Shown: piece after piece, positions 20,991-31,875 of the stretch
Layout: the number at the start of each line of letters is the position of its first letter
Position numbering within the stretch: position 1 is the first letter of the stretch
DNA from: Zoroaster sp. YZ-2022
Taxonomy: Eukaryota; Echinodermata; Asteroidea; Forcipulatida; Zoroasteridae
Direction: 5' to 3'
Assembly: GCA_029582265.1 (NCBI GenBank)
Contig: CM055817.1
Coordinates: 57,606,340-57,670,339, forward strand
Length of the DNA stretch: 64,000 nucleotides
Program-made: the position numbers and the translations under genes
The notes under the pieces: model-generated
Told to the model about the DNA's origin: nothing
Databases searched by the model: none
What the model saw: the letters and a program-made list of their open reading frames with translations, nothing else

Positions 20991-21652
20991 AAAAAAAAAA
21001 CTAAAATCAAATCAAATTTATGTTTATTTAAATTAATTTCAGCACTGATCTTGTCAAAATATTTCAGGTTAAGTAAAAATTACTAGCTGTTGTCTAGTAG
21101 ATTTTCCTTGAAATGTGAGCCCTGGATGGTACATGTATAAAGTACATACATGTACACTACATGTATGCCACAAGAATACAAGGGCAATTATTTATGAGAT
21201 TCTTGATGGATTTCTGTAAAACAAAAAAAAAGTAATTTTGAGGGACTAAATTCAACAAGCGTGGTAGGATTTGCATTGACACACATGACTAAAGCCAATA
21301 GTGGATTTCATGGAGGCTATTCATAGCTCGTCCCCTCCTCCCATAACTTCGCTGTGTTCTAATGAGAAAGATCATGTACGTACAAACTCTAATTCAATTT
21401 CATGGACATTTCAAGGATAGAATTGTACATTTCTTATGATTTACAGACCTACATGTACAATAAACGATTAACTTGTTTACATGTAGGAACTTAACCGTAG
21501 TATACTAGTAATAATCTCCATTCTTGATTGATGATAATGAAAAATAATGATAATAAACATGTTTATGGTAAGATTTGGCTGTCCATACATGTAGGTATCG
21601 AGGGACCACTTTGATAGAGCCCTGAGAGCACCACAAATTACTTTATATTAAT
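20991..21652. other. Unassigned AT-rich stretch
   Basis: Contains 'tacatgtacactacatgta' around 21148 and several other TACATGTA palindromes. No array, element terminus or coding exon recognised. Confidence 0.35.
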
Positions 21653-22612
21653 TAAAACCCTCCTACATATTGAAGCCACTCCCAACCACTAAATTCTGCT
21701 CTTGGGCAACCTTCAGTACATACATGTACAAGCCTGCTGTCCTTTCCACGTAATCTTACAAAATCAGCTGTGTGCCACCCAAGGCCACTGTAAATGTTTG
21801 AACGTATTACTCATGGCCTACAATGTATCCATGGGAGACCATTTTACCCTGTAATCTCAGTGGTGTGACAGTGCACAGAAGGGTAACCATGGGAGGCCAC
21901 TGGCAACAGCTAATGGCTTGGAGTGGCCTGAATGGGTTGTTTCAAAAATTGCACTGATTGTAGGAGTGGTGTGACAGTGCACAGTAGGGTAACCATGGGA
22001 GGCCACTGGCAACAGCTAATGGCTTGGAGTGGCCTGAATGGGTTGTTTCAATAATTGCACTGATTGTAGGAGTGGTGTGACAGTGCACAGAAGGGTAACC
22101 ATAGGAGGCCACTGGCAACAGCTAATGGCTTGGAGTGGCCTGAATGGGTTGTTTCAACAATTGCACTGATTGTAGGAGTGGTGTGACAGTGCACAGAAGG
22201 GTAACCATAGGAGGCCACTGGCAACAGCTAATGGCTTGGAGTGGCCTGAATGGGTTGTTTCAACAATTGCACTGATTGTAGGAGTGGTGTGACAGTGCAC
22301 AGAAGGGTAACCATAGGAGGCCACTGGCAACAGCTAATGGCTTGGAGTGGCCTGAATGGGTTGTTTCAACAATTGCACTGATTGTAGGAGTGGTGTGACA
22401 GTGCACAGAAGGGTAACCATAGGAGGCCACTGGCAACAGCTAATGGCTTGGAGTGGCCTGAATGGGTTGTTTCAACAATTGCACTGATTGTAGGAGTGGT
22501 GTGACAGTGCACAGAAGGGTAACCATAGGAGGCCACTGGCAACAGCTAATGGCTTGGAGTGGCCTGAATGGGTTGTTTCAATAATTGCACTGATTGTAGG
22601 ACGGTTCCTTAC
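21653..22612 (+). mobile_element. TTAA element C1 with 106-bp array (7 units)
   Basis: Left end 'ttaaaaccctcctacatattg' is slightly decayed and the right end 'ttgtaggacggttcctta' has lost TTAA. The leader (21670-21850) aligns with 10090-10280. The array of seven 106-bp units runs from about 21860; units differ by a few substitutions ('caaaaattg', 'caataattg', 'caacaattg'). Confidence 0.85.
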
Positions 22613-23189
22613 AAATTTTACCATACTACTAGTCATAATGTACTCCATGGTTGATTGATAATAATGATGAATAATTGGAACATTTGGCTGTCCATACATG
22701 TAGGTATCCAGGGAGTGATTTCATAGAAGTTAGAACCCTAAAGTAGAACAAATTATAAACAGATTTTCTTGGTTACCAGCCAAAATTGTACAAAATAAGT
22801 AGACTTTGGCTTGTATGATCTGGTTTAGTATTGCTCAAAGCAAAAATATTAGCCCAGGATTGTGTTTGGGACTAGTGCTGGTAGTTATCAGTTTATAGTT
22901 AGCTATAAACCGTTTAACTGAATCTTTCACGATCGGTAACCAGTTAACACCCACACAATCACAAACTGGATCATCGGCAAATGGAACAATGTGTATATAC
23001 ATTTTCAATCAAAAAGCTGATCAATAATCTTCCGGCAATGATTGTTTAAAAATTAAATAAAAATTAAATTATTATTTCTTTTTTAAATAAACATTAAACA
23101 TTAATAACCAATGCAGCAAAAAAGTCTAGAACAACAAAATGGGCAGCAAATTCCTCCAAAATTGTTGTTTTGTTTTTTAAATAATAATA

Positions 23190-24139
23190 ATAACCCTAAC
23201 TCCCTAGGCCCTTTTGCTCACACATAACCTGAATCCTTCCTAACTCCCTAGGCCCATTTGCTTACACATAACCTGAATCCTCCCTAACTCCCTAGGCCCA
23301 TTTGCTTACACATAACCTGAATCCTTCCTAACTCCCTAGGCCCATTTGCTTACACATAACCTGAATCCTTCCTAACTCCCTAGGCCCATTTGCTTACACA
23401 TAACCTGAATCCTTCCTAACTCCCTGGGCCCATTTGCTTACACATGCATAACCTGAATCCTTCCTAACTCCCTAGGCCCATTTGCTTACACATAACCTGA
23501 ATCCTTCCTAACTCCCTGGGCCCATTTGCTTACACATAACCTGAATCCTTCCTAACTCCCTAGGCCCATTTGCTTACACATAACCTGAATCCTTCCTTAC
23601 TCCCTAGGCCCATTTGCTTACACATAACCTGAATCCTTCCTAACTCCCTAGGCCCATTTGCTTACACATAACCTGAATCCTTCCTAACTCCCTAGGCCCA
23701 TTTGCTTACACATAACCTGAATCCTTCCTAACTCCCTAGGCCCATTTGCTTACACATAACCTGAATCCTTCCTAACTCCCTGGGCCCATTTGCTTACACA
23801 TAACCTGAATCCTTCCTAACTCCTTAGGTCCATTTGCTTACACATAACCTGAATCCTTCCTAACTCCCTAGGCCCATTTGCTTACACATAACCTGAATCC
23901 TCCAAAATCCTTCAGTAATAAAGCAAGCACATGACATGTATGCACATGTACATGTATGTGTTTCTAATCTGTGATACATGTACATGGCCAGGGACCCTCC
24001 CTGCATGCATGGAGCAATAAACAGTGTCCACTGACTCAAGCACTGACCTTGCAATCACTACAACAAACATGGATGTACATGTACCATGGAAAGGCAAGTA
24101 TGCTTTATAACCTCAATCCTCCAAAATCCTTCACTTTAG
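23190..24139 (-). mobile_element. TTAA element B, copy 3, one end lost
   Basis: The left end 'ataaccctaactccctagg' has a point change in TTAA. The 44-bp array has about 16 units (23195-23905; one unit has an extra 'atgc' at 23446). The conserved core is at 23905-24110. The right terminus is missing: 'aatccttcactttagc' runs straight into the Penelope-like sequence. Confidence 0.85.
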
Positions 24140-24310
24140 CAGGTTTTGAGGTGTTGCATGGTGGAGATAGATGTTATCGAGTTCTTTTTGGTACACCATG
24201 TAATAATCTCTTCTTGGAAGAAGTGATGGCTCTGAGAAGAGCCGGTTGGTTTGTTCTCAACGTTTCGACTAGTCTGCTCTAGTCATCGTCAGGAGACTGC
24301 TGGTTTCAGT
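24140..24310 (-). mobile_element. Penelope-like element terminus (candidate), copy 2
   Basis: Same block order as 13730 on the minus strand: hammerhead-like core, 'gaaacgttgagaac', a 'ggctcttctcagagcc' hairpin, 'acatggtgt', then 'caccatgcaacacctcaaaa'. Sequence identity outside these blocks is low, so the order is conserved across two families. Confidence 0.5.
24262..24292 (-). ncRNA. Hammerhead-ribozyme-like core, consensus boxes
   Basis: On the minus strand CTGACGA (fits CUGANGA), one extra T, a perfect stem GACTAG/CTAGTC with loop AGCAGA, then GAAAC. Both catalytic boxes match the hammerhead consensus. The flanking stems I and III are short and not verified by folding. Confidence 0.45.
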
Positions 24311-24372
24311 TAGCCGGTTTGCAAATTTCTAAAAAAGTTATTGCAGTTTCAGTCGGTTATAGCACTAGTCAT

Positions 24373-25198
24373 AGCCATGAGCAATAAAGGACATCTGTCC
24401 TTTATCATCGGTGGCCATGACCCCTAGGTCTTGATCCTGCAGTACAGATAGTACAACAAATATATATGTATTCCCTTATGCAGTCTCTTTCATCTTAAAA
24501 TTAAAATATACACCTGTTTCAAGATCTGTGCATAATGTTTTGACAAATTTACCTGTCAAATATAGTGTCTATTGAGTATTATAAATTAAATTTGTATGAT
24601 AGAGGATTGTTGACACTTGGCACACTAACAAAATTTCCCTAATAAATGGTCTTCATAGTTTGAGTGTAATTTGCATGTTTTTTTTCACATAATTTTATTA
24701 AAGATGTTTTTTCCGGGCTGAAATTACCAATTTGTGGAAGCCAGACACGAGCGAAATCAAATTTGTAAGAATGACTTAAATTATGAATGTAGATAGTCGG
24801 GTTTGAGGGTTGGATTCTGTGACTATTACAGGCATGAGATTCTTCCTACTTTTGTAAAAAATTCTACCATCAAACCGGGTTCTGACTAACTTCAGACCAT
24901 GGAAAGTTTCCTTGTATATCATTTCTTTTGTAAATACCAAGATAAAAAACAGTTTCCTTGCTATACATGGCTATAGAGGTAAACCGCTATACATGTATGC
25001 CAAATGATAATGGCAAACATTTTTCCTACCTTTTCATTTTCTCACTATACAAATGTATCATCCCTGATATTATTGCCTTACAAAACGTTATAAGGATCAT
25101 TTATATTTACATGTACGGTACATGTATTTAAATTTCATATTATTCATGGTGGCACATTCACATGAGGCCCTGACAATATTAAAAAGAAAACACATAAA
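24373..25198. other. Unassigned stretch
   Basis: Ordinary AT-rich sequence with 'gtacggtacatgta' near 25114. No element ends, tandem units or coding exon recognised. Confidence 0.35.
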
Positions 25199-25985
25199 TT
25201 AACCCTAACCCCCTATAGGTATTCTGGCTAGGAACCTTCTTTAACCCTAACCCCCTGTAGGTATTCTGGCTAGGAACCTTCTTTAACCCTAACCCCCTGT
25301 AGGTATTCTGGCTAGGAACCTTCTTTAACCCTAACCCCCTGTAGGTATTCTGGCTAGGAACCTTCTTTAACCCTAACCCCCTGTAGGTATTCTGGCTAGG
25401 AACATTCTTTAACCCTAACCCCCCTATAGGTATTCTGGCTAGGAACCTTCTTTAACCCTAACCCCCTGTAGGTATTCTGGCTAGGAACACTCTTTAACCC
25501 TAACCCCCTATAGGTATTCTGGCTAGGAACCTTCTTTAACCCTAACCCCCTGTAGGTATTCTGGCTAGGAACACTCTTTAACCCTAACCCCCTATAGGTA
25601 TTCTGGCTAGGAACCTTCTTTAACCCTAACCCCCTGTAGGTATTCTGGCTAGGAACCTTCTTTAATCCTAACCCCCTATACATGTAGGTATTCTGGCTAG
25701 GAACCTTCTTTAATCCTAACCCCCTAGGTATTCTGGCTAGGAACCTTCCTGAATCCTCGAAAATCCATCAGTGCACTTTTGGAAACATGCATGCCCTTAT
25801 CTTTAAAATGCACCATGCATTTTCGTTGATCTTTCATATTCAGCACTTATGGCCTGTACTTCTTGCCAGGTAGTAATTTTGCCTCATTTGAAGAGGTGAA
25901 AGTACCAGTTTCCAACAGTGCTGAATTTTTTTCCAAAAATGTGCCCCTTGGAGGATTTTGAAGGATATGGGGTGGTTAGGGTTAA
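25199..25985 (+). mobile_element. TTAA element D, expanded copy with 42-bp array
   Basis: Begins TTAACCCTAACCCCCTATAG and ends GGGTGGTTAGGGTTAA. About 13 units of 42 bp (25199-25745), each beginning 'ttaaccctaaccccctg' and continuing 'ggtattctggctaggaac'. The repeat unit therefore contains the element's own left terminus. Internal word 'atcctcgaaaatcc' on the left, 'ggattttgaaggat' on the right. Confidence 0.88.
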
Positions 25986-26127
25986 AAGACTTAAAATTAC
26001 TACACTAAAATTTGCAAAATCATATTTACAATCATAACAAGAAAATATAAAACAAATACGCGTAGGAATCACTGAAAAACTATTAAATACTATCAGGAAA
26101 AGTTGTTCATAGGAATACATCGAGATA

Positions 26128-26490
26128 CAAACTCTGGTTTCTGGTCTCCACGTGCATCGCCTCAAACCCCGCACATCAACATTTTTAATTTTCTTTTTTT
26201 TGTGCTATGAAACAATGTCCAATTGCAGTCCAAATTGCTGGATCGATTGGATTTCTGCAGTGCTGTGTTTTAAACAACTTCTTCACATACATGTACATGT
26301 ACAGATAGGAATGTGAATGTTTGCCTGATTTGTGTGGCCTCTCTTAGCCACCATACTTTGTATTTCCCTGTTAGCCCCTCCCCCCCCCCAAAAAAAAAAA
26401 AGATTACCATAAAAAAAGTATGTCAACACATCGATTTTGAAGCCGACTGATGACCAGAAACTGAACTCTTTTTTGTTTGGCCTTAGGTAA
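26128..26490 (+). mobile_element. R-family element, single-unit copy
   Basis: Runs from 'ctctggtttctggtctcc' through 'gcatcgcctcaaaccccgca', 'gatgtccaattgcagtcc', 'ggatcgattgga', 'aggaatgtgaatgtttgcctg', 'ggcctctcttagccaccat' and 'gaagccgactgatgaccag' to 'ttttgtttggcctta'. The ends are roughly complementary (ctctggtttctggtct / gaccagaaactgaactc). One unit of the 24-bp motif only. Confidence 0.75.
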
Positions 26491-26829
26491 CGACTTAGAA
26501 TGGAAGCTTACATGTACATGTATGTAAATTTGAGCAAATATTTCAAACATGATATTTACATGTATGTGAGAAGTCTTAACTGATTGGTCTGTGCATACTG
26601 AGATACCAGACAAGAATGGACCATGTTTTAAACATTCCGTACTAAAATTGGAGATAAAACGCTTGAAAGTTATCACATCAAAATTAGTAAAAGGCTTTAA
26701 AAAATAATAATAATGTTTACATTATAAAGGTGTGAATTTTCAAGATTTCTTCAATAATGACACTTTCACAGAATGGTGATCTGTACATAATCTCTCATAT
26801 GAATGCATTACCAATATGTTTACACTGTC
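26491..26829. other. Unassigned AT-rich spacer
   Basis: Includes 'tacatgtacatgtatg' at 26509 and 'tttacatgtatgtg' at 26555; nothing else recognised. Confidence 0.3.
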
Positions 26830-27385
26830 AAAACTTCTGTGACTGCAAGGGTCAAAATCAGTCAAAATGTTGATATACTTGCCAAGGTATATCTAGTGCA
26901 CTTAAAAGTCAAACACTGTCAGCCCTTCTGTCACTGCAAGGGTCAAAATCGGTCAAAATGTTGATATACTTGCCAAGGTATATCTAGTGCACTTAAAAGT
27001 CAAACACTGTCAGCCCTTCTGTCACTGCAAGGGTCAAAATCGGTCAAAATGTTGATATACTTGCCAAGGTATATCTAGTGCACTTAAAAGTCAAACACTG
27101 TCAGCCCTTCTGTCACTGCAAGGGTCAAAATCAGTCAAAACGTTGTATTTGCCAGGATATACGGTAAATCTAATGCACTTAAAAGTCAAACACTGTTAAA
27201 CATTACATGTAGTAAGTACATTTACAGGTCAAAATGAGTCGACTGTTTTTAACTGGTAAAGGGAATTATCTTGTATTGTTGACGGTGGTCAAAATGACAG
27301 GCAAAACCAGTCAAAAATGCACCTGTGTATACAGTTGGTTCAACAGTCAAAAACAGTCAGTTGACTGATTTTGACCCTTGTAGGT
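26830..27385 (-). mobile_element. C3-type element, termini lost, 3-4 units
   Basis: Complement of C3: 'ctgcaagggtcaaaatc', 'gttgatatacttgccaagg' and 'gtgcacttaaaagtcaaac' repeated with about 91-bp spacing from 26840 to 27190, then the leader with 'cagtcaaaaatgc' and 'acagtcagttgactg'. Neither TTAACCCTCC terminus is present. Confidence 0.8.
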
Positions 27386-27404
27386 ACTTGCCACAAACGT
27401 TCAG

Positions 27405-28260
27405 CTGTATTTATTTATTTATTTGGACTTACACTTTTACAACAGTGGCACTCGGCCAAAAGGCGGTGCGTCCGACACACATTCACATAAATAATACAAA
27501 ACACATTTAAAAGCAAATTAACAAGATAAAAAAATGTGTGATGATACACTCTCAGTTTTGACTTCGTAGGTGTTGTCCAGAACAAGGGATGCACGCGCGA
27601 CACCAAATCTGAGGGTGTACCATCAATCATATAGCTATCAATGACCATTGGAACCCAAGTTGATTTAAAATGAGTTCTAGAAAATATAGTAAAAATATAA
27701 AACATATATAAACAAAATTACAGCAACGAAGTATGCAAGAAGAGATTATTTACATTGTAGTCCGAATAATATCGGATCTCAATTTCCACTCACGCTTAAC
27801 ATATGATTTACAGGGGGTCATGCCTATGTTCCCTCAGCCCTATGTTCCCTCAGCCCTATGTTCCCTCAATGCCTAACATTTTTTTTAAATCCAAATTAGG
27901 CCCTATGTTCCCTCAACCCTATGTTCCCTCAACCCTATGTTCCCTCAACCCTATGTTCCTCATCCCAAAATAGACCTAGGGTCTATTTTGGGATGAGGGA
28001 ACATAGGGCTGAGGGAACATAGGGTCTATTTTGGGATGAGGGAACATAGGGCTGAGGGAACATAGGGCTGAGGGAACATAAGGCTGAGGGAACTTGAGTA
28101 CGGTCCCATTTACAGAAAGTATCAAATAATGAATGAATTATATCGGCATTTTCTATATTACAGAATATACTTGAGGTGCTCCCAAGTGTGAGATGATATT
28201 TAACATCTAACATGTAGTATGAGGGAAAGTCACTGAACAAGATCATGATAAACTACATAT
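27405..28260 (-). mobile_element. Possible retroelement 3' region, interrupted
   Basis: On the minus strand the segment ends in 'gtccaaataaataaataaat', a reiterated AAAT tail of the kind seen on LINE 3' ends. Short open segments exist but none is recognisable as reverse transcriptase. A palindromic array at 27825-28097 interrupts it. Retroelement origin is inferred from the tail alone. Confidence 0.3.
27825..28097. repeat. Inverted arrays of a 16-bp 'cctatgttccctcagc' unit
   Basis: Forward units (27825-27960) and complementary units (27995-28097) face each other around a palindrome centred at about 27979, with 'catcccaaaatagac' and 'gtctattttgggatg' as innermost arms. The transcript would form a long hairpin. 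Confidence 0.85.
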
Positions 28261-28743
28261 TCAAAAGATCTGTGGCTGCATTAAATGATTCGGAACACTC
28301 GTCCTTACTTTTTAATAGATTATTCTATATCCCCCAATTCTCTGTAACACCTGTCGTTCACTGTCCTGCCTCTGTACAATCAGAATTCCCCCCTCCGTGA
28401 TTGAAATTTCATGACATGGCGATGAGGAACAGTCATCCAGCCAACCTCTCGTAGATCAATTTATATCCCAACCAAATCAATTAGATTAGTGGGGGGCTCT
28501 CAGCGTGTACTGTCTGGAAATACTTTGCAATAATTTGGCTTGTTATTCAATTTTCTGGGGGGTGTTCATCATGCGAATGTAGTGTGGTGTATTTTCCTGT
28601 CTTTACTTCAATGTTACATGTAAGTAATCAGATTTAGAACATGGGATATTTCAGCGATCAAAATATTTACTGCAAATTGGTGTAAAGGTGGTTGTGTTAC
28701 AGAAATATCTCACCAAACTATTCTATATTGGATGCTCTCATTC
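28261..28743. other. Unassigned stretch
   Basis: No arrays or element termini. The sequence is less AT-biased than the neighbours around 28370-28460, but I recognise no exon. Confidence 0.3.
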
Positions 28744-28978
28744 TATACATAACAGCAAAAGAAACGTCACCCCCTAAATTTTGATAAGTATGAGAACGTG
28801 TTTAGCTTATGTGTCCTCAGACGTCATGCATGACGAATTTTGAGGTTAACCAAATTTGCCACATTGTGTTCGTGTTACACTCCATACTCATAATATTCTT
28901 CATTAAACAAATTATATTAATTATAAAATGAAAATAATAAATATTTTTAGGGGTGACGTTTTTTTGCTGTTATGTATA
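28744..28978 (-). mobile_element. V-family MITE, copy 2
   Basis: TATACATAACAGCAAAAGAA at the left, 'ggggtgacgtttttttgctg' and TTATGTATA at the right. Interior in the reverse orientation to 4397, including 'cgtcatgcatgacg' and 'aatttgccacattgtg'. Confidence 0.85.
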
Positions 28979-29086
28979 TATTGGATGTTCTCATTCTATT
29001 AGACAAACAAATCCTTGCTATATTGCCTCTTCTAACCTGTCCTATCAATCCTTGCTTGACCAACTGGGATAACCATGCTTTCGAGG

Positions 29087-29425
29087 AAGGAAATTAAAGA
29101 GAAAATCTGCTCCTAAGGCCAAAAATAAAGTCTCTGCTTTGTGGTCTCTGCACACTTCGCCTCAGAGCAGCACATCAACATTTAAAATTTTCATGGTTTT
29201 TTTGGCTATGAAACGATGTCCAATTACAGCCAAAATTGCTGGATCAATTGGAATTCTGCCGTGATATAGCTATATGGCACGGCTATAATTGGACATCGTT
29301 TCGATCATAGCCAAAAAAAAATGAAAATTTAAAATGTTGATGTGCTGCTATGAGGCGAAGTGCGCAGACCACAAAGCAGAGACTTTGTTTTTGGCCTTAG
29401 AAGCAGTTTTTCTCTTTAATTTTCT
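29087..29425. mobile_element. R-family inverted dimer (foldback)
   Basis: Two R halves face each other: 'aattaaagagaaaatctgct', 'ttcgcctcagagcagcacat' and 'gctatgaaacgatgtcc' on the left, their complements on the right ('ggacatcgtttcgatcatag', 'gctatgaggcgaagtg', 'tttttctctttaattt'). Arms are about 135 bp with a roughly 50-bp centre near 29260. A hairpin transcript would be extensively double stranded. Confidence 0.85.
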
Positions 29426-29454
29426 TTGTTTTTAAACAACTTTAGGTGTATAAA

Positions 29455-29660
29455 CATTTGCCTGATTTGTGAGGCCTCTCTTAGCTACCATACACATACT
29501 TCGTGTACAGGAACCTTGGTCTGGTTCCAATAACCATGTATCAAGTATTTCACTGGTTGGCCAAAAAAAAGGTTAATCCCCCCCCCCCCCCCCCAAAAAA
29601 AATGCGTCACCACACCAGAAACCGGAGACTTTTTTTTTGGGGGGGGGGGGAGGGGGGTAT
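29455..29660 (+). repeat. R-family right half with C/G homopolymers
   Basis: 'gcctgatttgtgaggcctct' and 'tagctaccatac' match R after its middle, ending 'cagaaaccggagacttt'. It contains a 17-C run (29578-29594) and a G-rich run (29639-29655). The left half of R is the foldback immediately upstream. Confidence 0.6.
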
Positions 29661-29881
29661 ATGTACATGTACATATATGTATCGTGATATTTTTAGGCAT
29701 AAATATTTGTGTATACAATGTATGTAATGCTATTTTTGAATTGGTGTAGAGAAATCAATCACTCAGGAGATTTTTTTGATCCCCTTTTTTTTTCTTTTCC
29801 TCCCAAAATGAACATTTGAGTTCCAAAAGAGAACTGAACTGTTTTCAAACCAGCATATACAGACCTGCCTGTGTGTATATT

Positions 29882-30117
29882 TATACATAACAGCAAAAGA
29901 AACGTCACCCCTAAAAATATTTATTATTTTCATTTTATAATTAATATAATTTGTTTAATGAAGAATATTATGAGTATGGAGTGTAACACAAAGACAATGT
30001 GGCAAATTTGGTTGACCTGGCAGCCAACCATCCCACAACATTGTATATTTATTATGTTTAATAATATAATTACTTAACAAAATTTAGGGGGTGACGTTTC
30101 TTTTGATGTTATGTATA
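29882..30117 (+). mobile_element. V-family MITE, copy 3
   Basis: TATACATAACAGCAAAAGAA to 'gtgacgtttcttttgatg' and TTATGTATA. Same orientation as 4397; the middle palindrome 'cgtcatgcatgacg' is lost and replaced by 'cagccaaccatccc'. Confidence 0.85.
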
Positions 30118-30137
30118 TGTGAGACCCCTCCTCCAGT

Positions 30138-30490
30138 AAGGCTGTGCATTTTGGATTATTTCAGGAACCGAATACCCGAAATTGGAAATCTTCGTATACC
30201 TGGGTACCTGTAAACATTTGTAAAAACACATAAATACTCATGAATGTATAAAAAACCAATATGAACACAAGTTTCTCTTGTTTTATTAGAGTCATAATAA
30301 ATGTGAACTTATCACTTCTACATATTAAAAATGACTTGTAGCATCTCCATTCAGTGCCTTCATTTTGTGTGTATCAAATGTTCAGTCAAAATTTTCAAAA
30401 GTTGTTTACGGTAATTGGAACCGAAAAATGGAACCAGGTAAGGGCAGTTTTGGTTGGGTATCCAGGTACCCGGATACCTGCCACAGCCTT
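30138..30490 (+). mobile_element. E-family element, intact copy
   Basis: AAGGCTGTGCATTTTGGATT at the left and 'tacctgccacagcctt' at the right share an inverted AAGGCTGTG. Subterminal blocks 'gaaattggaaatcttcg' and 'ggtacccggata' recur in all copies. The middle has 'ctcttgttttattagagtc' and 'gtaattggaaccgaaaaatg'. No coding capacity. Superfamily not assigned. Confidence 0.8.
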
Positions 30491-30589
30491 ATCCTCTCTC
30501 CTCCTCTCCAGCCTACATGTACAACCTCCTCTACAACCTCTCCTTCCTCTCCTTATACATAAGTCTCTTTCTCTGTTCCCTTCCCCATC

Positions 30590-30790
30590 ATCCCCTCCCA
30601 TCCCACACCTCCCATCCTACATCTCCCATCCTACACCTCCCATCCTACACCTCCCATCCTACACCTCCCATTCCACACCTCCCATCCTACACCTCCCATC
30701 CTACACCTCCCATCCCACACCTCCCATCCCACACCTCCTAATCCACACATCCTAATCCACACATCCTAATCCACACATCCTAATCCACAC
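30590..30790 (+). repeat. 14-bp and 12-13-bp C-rich minisatellites
   Basis: About ten units of 'cacctcccatccta' or 'cacctcccatccca' (30605-30738), then four of 'cacacatcctaatc' (30740-30790). Open frames through it give proline/histidine-rich peptides that are not genes. Confidence 0.9.
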
Positions 30791-31453
30791 ATCCCCTCTC
30801 CATCCCCATCCTCTTCTCCTTAAGTCTATTTCCTTGTTTTCCAATTTAGTCTTCATTCATTCCTCTCCAAGCTTCCTTGAGATGTATACATTAATACATT
30901 TTCTGACATGTAGGCCCCTACATGTGTACATCTCCTCAATGCATTTCACCAGGGATATTGGTTAAATTTCCCAAGCCTCCCTAGTGATTTTAAGACTACA
31001 CAGCTCACACTTAACCATCTTATTGGAAACCAACCCTATGGGGAAATATAAAAGAAAATGAATCTCCCACCTTTGGTTTCATGCTTACCTTCAGGGCTAC
31101 AACTATTTATAATCCTCTCTGGTTTAATAATATCATTTTGTGCTTGGCATTTCATTTGAACCTTTTAACAATAATTATATTTGGCACTGGATTTTCTACT
31201 TATTTCCCAGTGTGAGTATCATGAGATTGTTTCTCAAAAATTTAAAGATGTATTTTTGTTTTAAGGGAAGGTAAACAGTGGTATTTTGTTAGTACATGTA
31301 TCTACACTTCAACCCTCTAGTTTTCAATATATACATATAACCTTTGTAGATTTCTTCAAGATAGCTCAAATTTTCAATACTGTACTTTGTATTACAGGTT
31401 TTTATAGTTTGTTTGATTGATTGATATAAATATTTATTTTTGTGGTGACAACA
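30791..31453. other. Unassigned stretch
   Basis: Moderately AT-rich sequence with no arrays, element termini or recognisable exon. Confidence 0.35.
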
Positions 31454-31667
31454 ATTAAAGGGACAATAACATCATGATCAGAGCAGATTTTCAACAGGGC
31501 ATGGAATCAGTGCCCTAAGTTAAGAAGAACACAGTGACTGAAAATTACTGACTCATTTATGCAGCAGCAATGGTAATATGACCTTATCATGAGGAGTATT
31601 TTCAGTCACTGAGTTAATTTAAAGCAAGCACTCCAATTCCATGCCCTGTTGGTATTGTCCCTTTTAA
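31454..31667 (-). mobile_element. T2-like MITE
   Basis: TTAAAGGGACAATAACATCA through 'caacagggcatggaatcag', 'gtgactgaaaattactgac' and 'ccatgccctgttgg' to 'attgtcccttttaa'. The right terminus is about 15 bp shorter than in other copies. Confidence 0.82.
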
Positions 31668-31719
31668 TTAGCATGTACATTTATATGTTTATTAGATTGA
31701 TGAAATTCTTGCATTGGGT

Positions 31720-31875
31720 GATACAACATTGATACAACATTGATACAGCATTGATACAGCATTGATACAGCATTGATACAGCATTGATACAGCATTGATA
31801 CAGCATTGATACAGCATTGATACAGCATTGATACAGCATTGATACAACATTGATACAACATTGATACAACATTGA
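31720..31875 (-). repeat. 11-bp 'gatacagcatt' minisatellite, about 14 units
   Basis: Central units carry 'cagcatt', the edges 'caacatt'. Since 11 is not a multiple of three, three minus-strand frames all read a cysteine-rich peptide; these are not genes. Confidence 0.95.

Larger units (their letters stand above)
22869..24372. mobile_element. hAT-like element with GACTAGTGCT ends
   Basis: Begins 'gactagtgctggtagttatc' and ends 'ggttatagcactagtc'. The interior has 'gctataaaccgtttaactg' and 'ggtaaccagttaac', resembling the element at 39894. It is interrupted by element B (23190) and a Penelope-like end (24140). No transposase and no clear target duplication. Confidence 0.5.

Noticed and set aside
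30354..30755. Proline/histidine-rich open frames over 30450-30790
   Set aside because: Reading frames through C-rich 14-bp minisatellites and an E element.
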